Positions 7,819-15,972 of a DNA stretch of 64,000 bases are shown piece by piece. Origin of the DNA: Agrobacterium larrymoorei (lineage in GTDB: Bacteria > Pseudomonadota > Alphaproteobacteria > Rhizobiales > Rhizobiaceae); contig NZ_JAUTBL010000002.1 of NCBI RefSeq assembly GCF_030819275.1, positions 808,501-872,500 of the forward strand, read 5' to 3'. Both the position numbers and the translations under genes were made by a program. Under the pieces are notes generated by a model. That model did no database searches and had not been told where the DNA came from. It saw only the letters and a list, made by a program, of their open reading frames with translations. The first letter of the stretch is position 1. Each line of letters begins with the position of its first letter.

Positions 7819-8612
7819 GACTGATGACCTATAAAAATTACCCGTCCAACCACGACTAAATCTTCCACGCGGTCGGCATCGAACATTTCGGAGGTATAGT
7901 TTCCCTCAACGTTGTCGGACGCAAGTTCCAATCGGCCATCCATTCGCCATTTTGCGCGCTTCACAAGCACCGCGCTTCCAACGGAAAAAACGTAAATTCT
8001 GCCGTGGTCAACGATCGTCTGGCTGGAATCGACAATCAATAGCGCATTGTCTGGAATAGTCGGAAACATGCTGTCGCCGGTGGACCACATCATAAAACAG
8101 AAATCCGGCGCTCCGCCGAGACTGCGCAGGAAGCTGCGTTCAAACGCGGTCTGTGAGACCGGCATTTCGTTGATGGGTATCAGCCCGCGACCGGCTGATG
8201 CTCGCACATCGTACTGAGGTAGATTTACAAAGTCGGCTTTCTGAAGCTTCGCCGGGAGCGCCCTGTTGTCGTCAAGATAATCAAGCGCGGCGTGCAGCAG
8301 CCCGCCAGACCCAGTTGAGGGATCAATCACATGCCCCCCGGCCTGTCGCGCCAGAAATTCAGTAACCTCTTTTGGGGTGAACATCGGGCCTTCACCCGTG
8401 ATCAGCCAATCGATGTTAACGCCAAATCTCCGTTTATACATCCCAAGGAATTCGTGGTCAGGCGTGGAATCACCACGTTCATACCCACCCAAAGTGTCGG
8501 GATGCATTTTCAATAGCTGTGCAAAAGGTTGCCGCGCTTCATACCCAAGCGCCTTTCGAACCTCTGTAAGCCGTTCAGCTAACGGTGTTTTTGCGATCTG
8601 CGGACGTGCCAT
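7815..8612 (-). CDS. Prophage repressor, CI/LexA-like with S24 peptidase domain
   Basis: This 265-residue repressor has an N-terminal HTH (about residues 10-70, KTPLAERLTEVRKALGYEAR..., TLGGYERGDSTPD) and a C-terminal S24 domain with the Ser/Lys dyad S181 (TGDSMFP) and K218 (AVLVKRAKW). Such repressors silence early genes and are cleaved when RecA is activated. The true start is ATG 8612; the extra upstream codons overlap the operator. It is divergent from ner, with operators between. Mu itself uses a non-cleavable repressor, so this phage may be SOS-inducible like lambda. Confidence 0.88.
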   Translation of the reverse strand: MARPQIAKTPLAERLTEVRKALGYEARQPFAQLLKMHPDTLGGYERGDSTPDHEFLGMYKRRFGVNIDWLITGEGPMFTPKEVTEFLARQAGGHVIDPSTGSGGLLHAALDYLDDNRALPAKLQKADFVNLPQYDVRASAGRGLIPINEMPVSQTAFERSFLRSLGGAPDFCFMMWSTGDSMFPTIPDNALLIVDSSQTIVDHGRIYVFSVGSAVLVKRAKWRMDGRLELASDNVEGNYTSEMFDADRVEDLVVVGRVIFIGHQS

Positions 8613-8619
8613 AGCCTTC

Positions 8620-8662
8620 ACGGAGTTTCTCCGTTTACAAAACGGCGAATCTCCGTTAATAC
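8620..8662 (+). promoter_or_regulatory. Early promoter with two repressor operators
   Basis: Two inverted repeats lie just upstream of the repressor start: ACGGAGTTTCTCCGT at 8620-8634 (perfect 6-bp arms) and AACGGCGAATCTCCGTT at 8641-8657 (7 of 8 matching). Both share the half-site CTCCGT. A good sigma70 rightward promoter overlaps them: TTTACA at 8634-8639, 17-bp spacer, TAATAC at 8657-8662. The second operator fills the spacer, so repressor binding should block early transcription. Confidence 0.7.
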
Positions 8663-8670
8663 TCCTGTCA

Positions 8671-8692
8671 GCGAAACGCCAATGCGTTTCGC
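8671..8692. promoter_or_regulatory. Perfect inverted repeat, candidate Ner or repressor site
   Basis: GCGAAACGC and GCGTTTCGC form perfect 9-bp arms around CAAT. It lies just downstream of the early -10 box. It differs from the CTCCGT operators, so it may bind a second regulator such as Ner, or act as an RNA hairpin. Confidence 0.5.
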
Positions 8693-8717
8693 ACTTGTAC
8701 CGAAACAACCCTAAAAA

Positions 8718-8739
8718 AGCGGGCGTTGCAGCGCCCGCT
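8718..8739. terminator. Hairpin between early promoter and ner
   Basis: AGCGGGCG and CGCCCGCT enclose TTGCAG, with A-rich sequence before and TT after. It could act as a bidirectional terminator or as an attenuator in the leader of the early transcript. Confidence 0.5.
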
Positions 8740-8758
8740 TTCAGAGCGGAGAGAAACC

Positions 8759-9061
8759 ATGAGCAAACAGAAGCCAGTGATGGACTGGCACGCCATTAAG
8801 GCGGAGGTCCATCGAAGAGGAATGACGCTAACTGGTCTTGCAGAAAGAACCGGGTTGCATTCGTCCCTGCTACGGAAACTGAACACCACCACCCACTACA
8901 AGGCCCAGGAAACGCTTGCCACCTTCATTGGTCAGAAGCCCGAAAACCTCTGGCCGACTCGTTACCCCAAGAAAAACTCCGGAATATTAGATAGCACTCG
9001 TTGGCCACCGTTAGAAAGTCAAAAATCTAACGCGTCCTCTGGCATGAGGGCAATGGCATGA
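8759..9061 (+). CDS. ner: Ner-like early regulator
   Basis: This is a 100-residue HTH protein with the Ner/Nlp signature (DWHAIKAEVHRRGMTLTGLA, ERTGLHSSLLRKL, ...QKPENLWPTRYPK). Mu Ner represses the early and repressor promoters during lytic growth. ATG 8759 follows a GGAGAG ribosome site; upstream alternatives fall in the hairpin. Its C-terminal 35 residues go beyond the usual Ner end. It is the first gene of the early operon and overlaps the next gene by 4 bp. Confidence 0.85.
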   Translation: MSKQKPVMDWHAIKAEVHRRGMTLTGLAERTGLHSSLLRKLNTTTHYKAQETLATFIGQKPENLWPTRYPKKNSGILDSTRWPPLESQKSNASSGMRAMA

Positions 9062-9558
9062 CGAACGCGCTGTCAATAAATCCGGCTCTCGCTGACGCCG
9101 TCGCATACTTCTCGGGTCTGCCCCGTTTCACCCTTTCAGCTGTTCAAGCCGCTTTCGATAAGGCCCATGCAGACACCTTTAGGCCGCGTAGTATCTACTC
9201 GGCTCTCTGCAAAGACTTCAACGCAGTCGGGCAAGACCTCCCGCCGTTTCCAATCTTCGAAGAGTGGTATTCAGGTGTGCGAAAAGGAAATGTAGAGCGC
9301 CCTGCCAGCCCGCTGCCGACGCCGAAGCGGAAAGAGCAACCTTCAGCCCTGCCAGGGACAAAGGCCGCGCCGGATATGGTGGCGGAACTGCCTGCCCCTG
9401 CCACGGACGCCGCCGATGTAACCATCGAGATATTTGCGACAAGGCTGTTCGACGACGTGTTCGCCCCATTGGAGCGCGAGGCCCGCGCAAAGGCCGCTGA
9501 GATCGTCGCGGCGCGGCTGCGTCAGATCGCAGACAGGTACGTCGCCGCAGCCGCCTGA
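9058..9558 (+). CDS. Hypothetical early phage protein
   Basis: The protein has 166 residues and no family I recognise. It has a compact N-terminal helical half (NPALADAVAYFSGLPRFTLSA), a proline/lysine-rich linker, and a helical C terminus rich in Ala and Arg. ATGA overlap with ner puts it in the early operon. It may be a DNA-binding accessory factor, but nothing demonstrates this. Confidence 0.6.
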   Translation: MTNALSINPALADAVAYFSGLPRFTLSAVQAAFDKAHADTFRPRSIYSALCKDFNAVGQDLPPFPIFEEWYSGVRKGNVERPASPLPTPKRKEQPSALPGTKAAPDMVAELPAPATDAADVTIEIFATRLFDDVFAPLEREARAKAAEIVAARLRQIADRYVAAAA

Positions 9559-9672
9559 TCTTGCGTCCCATCGCGCCGATCCGGTCTTTCGTCCGGCGCG
9601 ATCAAGCGGAGCCGCCGCCAACCTCCAGCAGGCGGCTCCGCATCGAAAAACCCGACATTTCAGGTCTCATAA

Positions 9673-10644
9673 ATGCCCAATCTCCAGAAAGTAGACATTG
9701 CTGAACCGCCGAAGCCGGATGTGGTTCACGCTCCCCTTACGTGGATCGATATCCCCGAAAATCGCGCCCGTCATTTTGATCCAGCGGACGCGGAAGCGCT
9801 CGCGCTTTTGATAGCGGCGACCGGATTGCAGAACCCAATTCGCGTTCGGGCCGTTGGCAACCGTTATCACCTGATCGCAGGCCGCAAACGCCTTGAAGCC
9901 GTTCGCTTGCTCGGCTGGACCTCAATCCCTTTGACTGTTTCAACCGCCTCAACGGACGATGAAGCCCGGTTTGAGGAGGTTATTGAGAACCTTGGGCGTA
10001 TTGAGCTTAGCAAGCTCGATCGCTGCCAACACCTGTACGAATTAAAGCAGGTGCATGAACGTCTTTACCCGGAGACGCGGAACGGCGGCGACCGGAAGTC
10101 CGAAATCAGAACGCAAACTTTGCGGACTGATCAAGAAAGCCCTGAACTACTTGGCTTCGCGCCCGCCACGGCTGACAAAATCGGCCTCTCACGCCGCGCC
10201 ATTGAACTCGCCGTTAAAATCTGGATGGACCTCTCCGACGCTTCCCGAAAGCGCTGCGCAGGCACGTGGTTGGCGGATCATCAAGCAGGATTGAAGCAGC
10301 TTTCGGAACAATCCCACGGCGACCAAGCCAAGCTTCTCGATATACTTTTTGCCGATCCGCCGAAGGCAACCAACGTCCCCGATGCTCTTGCGATTATCGC
10401 GAATGGCCGTGTCTTGACACACGAGGAGCGCAAAGTCGCCGCCGTCACCAAAACGCTGAAAACTTTGCCGGGCGGTGGCCCCATCGTTGCCGCGCAAGTC
10501 GATGCTCGAATTGCCGAGTTGCAAAAGAGCATTTCCACGATGAGCAAGTTTCTGGCGGGCCTCAAGGATGACGAACTAGACAGTGTCATTGTCGAGCATG
10601 AGGACCGGATTATCGCTTCTCTTAAACGCCGGGGGCGCATCTAA
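9673..10644 (+). CDS. ParB/Spo0J-like DNA-binding protein
   Basis: The protein has 323 residues. The N-terminal ParB/sulfiredoxin domain (about 20-130) shows GLQNPIRVRAVGNRYHLIAG (the box I region), GRKRLEAVRLLGW and the ENLGRIELSKLDRCQHLYEL stretch that matches the ParB ENLQRxDL element. Central and C-terminal helical parts follow (about 160-320). ParB-fold proteins bind dispersed DNA sites and may use CTP. Similar genes occur early in B3-like transposable phages. There is no ParA partner nearby, so classic partition is unlikely. It is the leading candidate, by inference only, to bind the dispersed TCTAACG motif. Confidence 0.8.
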   Translation: MPNLQKVDIAEPPKPDVVHAPLTWIDIPENRARHFDPADAEALALLIAATGLQNPIRVRAVGNRYHLIAGRKRLEAVRLLGWTSIPLTVSTASTDDEARFEEVIENLGRIELSKLDRCQHLYELKQVHERLYPETRNGGDRKSEIRTQTLRTDQESPELLGFAPATADKIGLSRRAIELAVKIWMDLSDASRKRCAGTWLADHQAGLKQLSEQSHGDQAKLLDILFADPPKATNVPDALAIIANGRVLTHEERKVAAVTKTLKTLPGGGPIVAAQVDARIAELQKSISTMSKFLAGLKDDELDSVIVEHEDRIIASLKRRGRI

Positions 10645-11102
10645 TGAAGAAGCGCCGCGACACCCTTACCCTTGATCTTTGGCGCGACTATACGCCGGTG
10701 GAAGTCGCGGCGCGGATCGATCCTGAAGTCTCGAAAGGCGGGACTCTGGATGTGAAAATCGCCCGTGTTCTCGCTCATGCGATGCAGAAATCCGAAATGT
10801 CGCGTGCTGAGATCGCGGCTGCGATGTCAGAGCATCTTGGTCAGCGTGTCACCGAGAACATGCTGGATTGCTACGCGTCGCCAGCGCGCCGCGATCATAA
10901 GATCACGCTGGAACGCTTCATTGCCTTGTTGGAGGTGACGGACTGCTACGAGTTGCTGGCATTCGTCTGTGATTTCGCGGGCTTTGTCGCTGTGCCGGAA
11001 CGTTACGCTGACATCATTGAAATTTGGCGTGCTGATCGCGAGATCGAGGAGCGCACCCGCCATCGTGACGCCCTTGCTGGCCGCATCAGGGGGCTGAAAT
11101 GA
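10644..11102 (+). CDS. Hypothetical early phage protein with HTH-like segment
   Basis: The protein has 152 residues. A segment near 45-75 (QKSEMSRAEIAAAMSEHLGQ, then VTENMLDCY) resembles a helix-turn-helix. It overlaps the ParB-like gene (TAATG) and the transposase gene (ATGA), so it is translationally coupled. Equivalent small genes precede the transposase in other Mu-like siphophages. Function is unknown; a transcription or transposition accessory role is likely. Confidence 0.65.
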   Translation: MKKRRDTLTLDLWRDYTPVEVAARIDPEVSKGGTLDVKIARVLAHAMQKSEMSRAEIAAAMSEHLGQRVTENMLDCYASPARRDHKITLERFIALLEVTDCYELLAFVCDFAGFVAVPERYADIIEIWRADREIEERTRHRDALAGRIRGLK

Positions 11103-13219
11103 GCTATTTTTCTGCCCAGGAAATCGCGGACGCTGGCGTTCGATTGAAGCTGAAAGCTTTACCCTTAACAAAACAGGGTGTTCTTGAACACGCCAAGCGC
11201 GAGGAGTGGGCAGCTACAGCCCTTTGCCGTAGGCGTGCAGGAAGGGGCGGCGGTTACGAGTACCATATCTCGCTGTTGCCAGAGGTTTTGCAGGCGGCAC
11301 TTCACGCGGAACGAAATCGAGAGTTGGTTCTGGTCAACCAAGAGGCCAAAAGAAGCCAAGAGATTGCCCGCCGCGAAAAGATTTCCACGGCAGACCTCTC
11401 CGCTCGCCAGCGCGATGTGATGAACGCTCGGTCTACAATCCTGTCCGCCATCGACATGCTTCAAATTTCTAACGGTATGTCGCAGCGGCAGGCCATCCAG
11501 TCATTCCTTGCCGATCCGGCAGCGGTTGAAATCTCCGAAACTATTCTGCGTGTCGCGAACGACCGCGCCAACAAGGCCAGCGTCAGCCGCGCCACCCTTT
11601 ATGACTGGTTCAAGCTGCGGGACACGGTTGGTGTCGGTGCGCTTGCGCCTTTGCCGACCAAGGAAAAGCAGGACATTCCGTCATGGTTCTGGCAGTTCCT
11701 ACGCTTCTATGCGCAGCCGCAAAAACCATGCCTCACTGATGCCCTTGACCAGTTCAAGAAGGCTTTGCCCGCGCACATTATGCCGCCCAACTACGATCAA
11801 GTCCGTCGCCTCATGGCGAGACTTGGCAATGTCGAAAAACATCGCGGTCGGGAAGGGTCGCTGACCCTCAAAAGCCGCATGGCTTACACTCTTCGCTCCA
11901 CCGACGAGCTACTGCCGGGCTGCGTGTACACTGCTGACGGCAAGACGTTCGATGCCGAGATTGCACATCCTATCCATGGTCAGCCATTTAGGCCGGAAAT
12001 CACCAGCATCGTTGATGTCGCCACGCGCCGTTGCGTGGGCTTCTCCTTCGGATTGGCGGAAAATACCATCGGCGTTGTCGATGCACTCCGCCACGCCTGC
12101 GAACAGAACGGCATCCCCGCGATCTTCTATGTAGACCGTGGCCCAGGCTTCAAGAACGATGTTCTGGATAACAAGCTCACTGGTGTCACCGAGCGCCTGG
12201 GCATCACCAAGCTACACTCGCTTCCGCAAAACTCGCAGGCGCGTGGCATCATTGAGCGGTTTAACGGCTCCGTCTGGAACCCACTATCCAAGGAATTTGA
12301 GACCTATATCGGCGAGGATATGGATCGGCAGGCGCGTCAGCGTTCGTTCAAGTCCACCCGTAAGGATATCAAAGAATTTGGAGCATCCAGCCGTCTGCCA
12401 TCATGGCAGGAATTTCTAACGGCATGCGCAAACGCGGTGGCATCCTATAACGCCAAGCCTCACAGCGCGCTGCCCGGCAAAATGTCGCCTGATCAGTATT
12501 GGGAATATCATGTTTCCACCGGCTTCGAAATCGTGCCGGTTCTGGAGCATGAAAAGAACGACCTGTTCCGCCCCTATGTGAAGCGCCGCACCCGCCGCTC
12601 GATGATCGAGTGGCTGACCAACACCTACTTCAATCTGGCGCTGGAAGAGTTCCACGGCGAGGATGTCCTGGTCGGCTACGATATTCACGATGCCAGCCGG
12701 GTTTGGGTGCGCGAGATCGATCGCACCTCTGGCGAAGAGCTTATGGGGCGTCTGATCTGCGTGGCGATCTTCGCGGGTAACGAAGAGCGTTACATTCCGC
12801 TCACCATGGAGCGTGCCGCGATCGAGAAACGTGCCGCCGCTCGTGCGCGCCGACTGAACGACCATCTGTCGGAGGTCGAGGCCGAGCTTTCACCGGGTCA
12901 TTTCCTTGACGCTTCCCCGGCGTCGGCAATGCCAATCATCGACATCACGCCGGAACCGGCTCCTGCCGGTCCCGTGCTGGTCGCCAGTGACGGCGAAACC
13001 CTTCCAGCGGCGACCGGAGCCGCTGAAACCACCCGCAGACAGGTCTTTGCGACTGACGAAGCTCTGGCGGCGTGGGCGTTAGAAAATCCGGAAAAACTGA
13101 CGGTCAATCAGGTGGGTGTTTTGCGTCGCTGCCTCCAGAGGCAAACCACGATTGACCTGTTTCGAATGTCCGGCATCGACGTGGATCAGCTCCTACACAT
13201 CATCCGCGCCGCTGCCTGA
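11099..13219 (+). CDS. MuA-type DDE transposase
   Basis: This 706-residue transposase has an N-terminal Mu-type winged DNA-binding domain (FSAQEIADAGV..., TKQGVLEHAKREEW). An RNase H-like core follows with catalytic residues D280 (TADGKTFD), D346 (YVDRGPGFKND) and E386 (ARGIIERFNGS), then a beta-barrel and a C-terminal region expected to contact MuB. It cuts and joins phage ends during integration and replicative transposition. Length is close to Mu A (663) with a longer C terminus. Substrate sites are the L and R repeats at both prophage ends. It is followed by MuB. Confidence 0.95.
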   Translation: MSYFSAQEIADAGVRLKLKALPLTKQGVLEHAKREEWAATALCRRRAGRGGGYEYHISLLPEVLQAALHAERNRELVLVNQEAKRSQEIARREKISTADLSARQRDVMNARSTILSAIDMLQISNGMSQRQAIQSFLADPAAVEISETILRVANDRANKASVSRATLYDWFKLRDTVGVGALAPLPTKEKQDIPSWFWQFLRFYAQPQKPCLTDALDQFKKALPAHIMPPNYDQVRRLMARLGNVEKHRGREGSLTLKSRMAYTLRSTDELLPGCVYTADGKTFDAEIAHPIHGQPFRPEITSIVDVATRRCVGFSFGLAENTIGVVDALRHACEQNGIPAIFYVDRGPGFKNDVLDNKLTGVTERLGITKLHSLPQNSQARGIIERFNGSVWNPLSKEFETYIGEDMDRQARQRSFKSTRKDIKEFGASSRLPSWQEFLTACANAVASYNAKPHSALPGKMSPDQYWEYHVSTGFEIVPVLEHEKNDLFRPYVKRRTRRSMIEWLTNTYFNLALEEFHGEDVLVGYDIHDASRVWVREIDRTSGEELMGRLICVAIFAGNEERYIPLTMERAAIEKRAAARARRLNDHLSEVEAELSPGHFLDASPASAMPIIDITPEPAPAGPVLVASDGETLPAATGAAETTRRQVFATDEALAAWALENPEKLTVNQVGVLRRCLQRQTTIDLFRMSGIDVDQLLHIIRAAA

Positions 13220-13248
13220 CACCCTACATTCGCACGAGGAATCTAAGC

Positions 13249-14016
13249 ATGAAAAACGTATTTGTCGAGACCAGCAACGTGAAGCGCCTTTTGACCGCGC
13301 TTTCAGCGCTGGAGGATCGCGGGGCACAGGAGGCTTGCCTTGGCGTCGTTGATGGTATCCCTGGCCTGGGTAAAACCACAACGCTGAAACATTGGGTAGC
13401 GAAGACCGGCTGGATTTACCTGCGCGCAAAGCAGGAATGGAAGCCCGGCTGGTTCATGAACGAATTGCTGGAAGCGCTTCCCGTTCGTCCGCCGCATAGC
13501 ATCGAGAAGAAGTACGAAACCATCTTGCGCGAACTCGGTAGCCGCCAGACCGGCGCGCAGATGGCACGGCGCTCATTCGGCATCGTCATTGACGAAGCAG
13601 ATCACATCTCCAGTAAAGCGGCGCTGCTGGAAACGGTTCGTGACATTTCGGACATGCTGGAACTGCCGGTGATCCTCGTCGGCATGGGCAAGATCAACGA
13701 TAACATTGCCAGATTTCCGCAGATTTCCAGCCGCATTAGCCAGCGGGTCACATTCCAGAAAGCCTCCCGCGAGGACGTGCGGATGCTGATCGACCAGAAA
13801 TGCGAAGTGAAGGTGGCTGATTGCCTTGTCGATTTCGTCCTGACCGTATCGCAGGGCTACAACCGCGAGGTTCTTGAGGCGATCGCTAATATTGAGCGTT
13901 TCGGTATGCGCATCGATCCCGGCCCGAAGGGCATCACAATGGCCGATATGGCAGGGCAGACGGTCTTGAATGACCGCCGCACCAATAAGCCAATTTTGGT
14001 GCCGGAGTTAGCGTGA
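13249..14016 (+). CDS. MuB-type AAA+ ATPase, target selector
   Basis: This 255-residue AAA+ protein has Walker A GIPGLGKTTTLKHW (near residue 40) and Walker B FGIVIDEADHIS (near 115), and ends in a helical DNA-binding region. MuB coats target DNA, recruits the transposase and provides target immunity. It is shorter than Mu B (312), like the B3/D3112 versions. It lies 29 bp after the transposase gene. Confidence 0.92.
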   Translation: MKNVFVETSNVKRLLTALSALEDRGAQEACLGVVDGIPGLGKTTTLKHWVAKTGWIYLRAKQEWKPGWFMNELLEALPVRPPHSIEKKYETILRELGSRQTGAQMARRSFGIVIDEADHISSKAALLETVRDISDMLELPVILVGMGKINDNIARFPQISSRISQRVTFQKASREDVRMLIDQKCEVKVADCLVDFVLTVSQGYNREVLEAIANIERFGMRIDPGPKGITMADMAGQTVLNDRRTNKPILVPELA

Positions 14017-14567
14017 TGCAGAATAATACCTCTCCATATTTTGACAGGGTATTCGACCAGCTCACACCAACGGCATGCCTGAAGCTGGAAGTGATGCTGG
14101 AAGCCACGGGTATGAAGCGCCACCAGTTGGCCCGCACCATGGCAAAGATGGTCGAGGCGGGCCTGATCGAGCGCCGCAAGGCCGGTTGCTATCAACTGAC
14201 CAAGGCGGGTGTGAAGGCAAAGCGCGAGGGCGTGGTATCCACCGCCCCCGCGCCCATCAAAGTCAAGCACACCGCTGATACGCTCAGACAGAGGCTCTGG
14301 TCGGTCATGCTGATGTCCACCACGTTTTCGGTCAACGAAATCGTCATGGTCGTTAATTGGCCCACGAAAAATCCTGAAGCCGAAGCGCGCAGATATCTGA
14401 ACGATCTCTGCCGCGCCGGGTATGTCACGACCTTACAGGCCAGAAGAGGTCAGAAGCGCTTCCGTTTGATGCGCAACTCAGGCCAGCGTGCGCCGATCGT
14501 CTCTCGTAAGGGCTTCATCCATGACCCCAACACCGGAGAGGATGTGCCATGCGCCAAGCAAGCCTGA
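14016..14567 (+). CDS. Winged-helix protein, early phage gene
   Basis: The protein has 183 residues. The first 65 residues look like a winged helix (LEVMLEATGMKRHQLARTMA, MVEAGLIERRKAGCYQLTKA). A second HTH-like part lies at about 95-150 (STTFSVNEIVMVV..., YLNDLCRAGYV). It is probably a DNA-binding regulator or replication helper. ATG 14016 overlaps the MuB stop. Confidence 0.65.
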   Translation: MQNNTSPYFDRVFDQLTPTACLKLEVMLEATGMKRHQLARTMAKMVEAGLIERRKAGCYQLTKAGVKAKREGVVSTAPAPIKVKHTADTLRQRLWSVMLMSTTFSVNEIVMVVNWPTKNPEAEARRYLNDLCRAGYVTTLQARRGQKRFRLMRNSGQRAPIVSRKGFIHDPNTGEDVPCAKQA

Positions 14568-14938
14568 TTGCCCTTGTAGATCCTGCCTGGATCGATGTCC
14601 TGCGCACAGAAGCCGGGAAGCCAGCTCGTTCTAAGCAGGCGATTGCAGATGAATTGGGGGTGTCGCGGACTGCGATCTCCCTCATTTGCGCAGGAAAGTA
14701 CAGCGCAGGCATGAACAAGGTTCAAGCCAAATTGGCTCCCAAGGTCATGGAGCTCTACGGTCAGCAGGTCTGGTGCCCGCATCTTCGCAATGCCATCGCC
14801 CCAGGCGACTGCGAGACGCATCATACCGCGCCTATGGCGAAAAGTGATCCAGTCAAGCTGAAGCATTGGCTTGCCTGCCAGCAATGCCCCCAAAACCCGA
14901 AAAACCAGAAACCGAAAGAGCCGAACGATGCTGTCTGA
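14549..14938 (+). CDS. HTH protein with C-terminal cysteine pair
   Basis: The protein has 129 residues. An HTH of the LacI/XRE kind is clear (SKQAIADELGVSRTAISLIC). The C-terminal half has Cys/His residues (WCPHL, GDCETHH, ACQQCP) that may hold a zinc ion, and a basic Asn/Pro/Lys tail. It overlaps both neighbours. It is likely a small early transcription factor; homologues are common in Mu-like phages of alphaproteobacteria. Confidence 0.65.
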   Translation: MRQASLIALVDPAWIDVLRTEAGKPARSKQAIADELGVSRTAISLICAGKYSAGMNKVQAKLAPKVMELYGQQVWCPHLRNAIAPGDCETHHTAPMAKSDPVKLKHWLACQQCPQNPKNQKPKEPNDAV

Positions 14939-15149
14939 CGCCACCACCCAATTGCGCGACCGGTTGCTGCCGCTCGTCACCGCGATGGATGCTCCTGACC
15001 TGTTTCTAACGCTCCGCCTCATGGAAATGGAGGCGCGGCACATGGAAACCACCATCGAATATCTCACCGGCCGTCCGCATGTCCCGCTTGAGGGACGGTT
15101 GGTCTCTTCCCCCATCATCGATATCCGATCGGAGCCCCGCAATGCTTAG
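14928..15149 (+). CDS. Small hypothetical early protein
   Basis: The protein has 73 residues, mostly helical (LRDRLLPLVTAMDAPDLFLT, ...EMEARHMETTIEYLTG). ATG 14928 lies inside the 3' end of the preceding gene. It overlaps the following ORF by 8 bp. No function is known. Confidence 0.55.
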   Translation: MLSDATTQLRDRLLPLVTAMDAPDLFLTLRLMEMEARHMETTIEYLTGRPHVPLEGRLVSSPIIDIRSEPRNA

Positions 15150-15414
15150 ACCATCGCAATTTCTAAAGCTCTTGCGCCTGAATTTGGAGCAGCACGCCGC
15201 AAGCGGCCTTGCTGTTCCGCTCGAAATAATCCCGATCATCTGCGACCTGATGCGCCACCTGGAGCGGGATTGCCAGAGAATGGAAATCCGTCTCGCAGGT
15301 GAAGTGGTTCCGCTCGGACTGATGCGGTCGAACGACGACAAGATCGTGTCTCTTGCTGCATTTGCGGAAAAGCGCTTCGCCGCCAAACCTTCCAAAACAA
15401 CCGAACCGGACTGA
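15142..15414 (+). CDS. Small hypothetical early protein
   Basis: The protein has 90 residues starting MLRPSQFLKLLRLNLEQHAA. ATG 15142 is chosen because it overlaps the previous stop as elsewhere in this operon. It has a helical N-terminal two-thirds and a lysine-rich end, with no family recognised. It lies directly upstream of gam. Confidence 0.55.
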   Translation: MLRPSQFLKLLRLNLEQHAASGLAVPLEIIPIICDLMRHLERDCQRMEIRLAGEVVPLGLMRSNDDKIVSLAAFAEKRFAAKPSKTTEPD

Positions 15415-15432
15415 AGACGAGGAAACACCAGA

Positions 15433-15972
15433 ATGACAACTGCAAAGAAAAAGAAACCCATGGCGATCTCCCGCGTGCCGCAGAGCCGCCACGACGCCGT
15501 TTGGGCGGTCGGTCGCATTGGCGAGCTTCGCCGTGCCATTGCGGCACAGAAGGCGCTTGCGGACCGTGTGATCACGCTTGCCGGCGAGAAGTTCGAAGCG
15601 GACACTATCATGATGCGCACTGAGCTGGAGGAGCACGAGCGGGGTGTTCAAGCTTGGTGCGAGGCCAATCGCATGAACCTGACCAATAACGATAAGGTCA
15701 AGTTCCATGACTTCGGGACCGGCACGATCCGTTGGCGGTCGCTTCCAGCCAGCGTTTCTATTCGTGGCGCTGAAGCGGTCCTTGAAGCGCTAAAAGAACT
15801 CGGCCTGAAGTCCTTCATTCGCCAGAAGGAAGAAATCAACAAAGAGGCGATGTTGAACGATCCAGACAAGGCGCGAACCGTCGCTGGCGTGACCATCAAA
15901 TCCGAAGGCGAAGTTTTCGCAATTGAACCTTTGGAGCTTAATGTCTCCTCAACGGCGGCGGGCAACGCATGA
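15433..15972 (+). CDS. gam: Host-nuclease inhibitor Gam (Mu Gam family)
   Basis: The 179-residue protein matches Mu Gam: a long N-terminal coiled-coil (about residues 20-75) and then the conserved FHDFGTGTIRWRSLPASVSI and LKSFIRQKEEINKEAMLNDP blocks. Gam is a Ku-like DNA-end binder that protects linear phage DNA from exonucleases. A ribosome site GAGGAAACACC precedes it. It overlaps the next gene by 4 bp. Confidence 0.92.
   Translation: MTTAKKKKPMAISRVPQSRHDAVWAVGRIGELRRAIAAQKALADRVITLAGEKFEADTIMMRTELEEHERGVQAWCEANRMNLTNNDKVKFHDFGTGTIRWRSLPASVSIRGAEAVLEALKELGLKSFIRQKEEINKEAMLNDPDKARTVAGVTIKSEGEVFAIEPLELNVSSTAAGNA

Noticed and set aside
13071..13219. Possible frameshift at the transposase C terminus
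   Set aside because: The 706-residue frame is continuous and the MuB gene starts with its own ribosome site; no break is needed.
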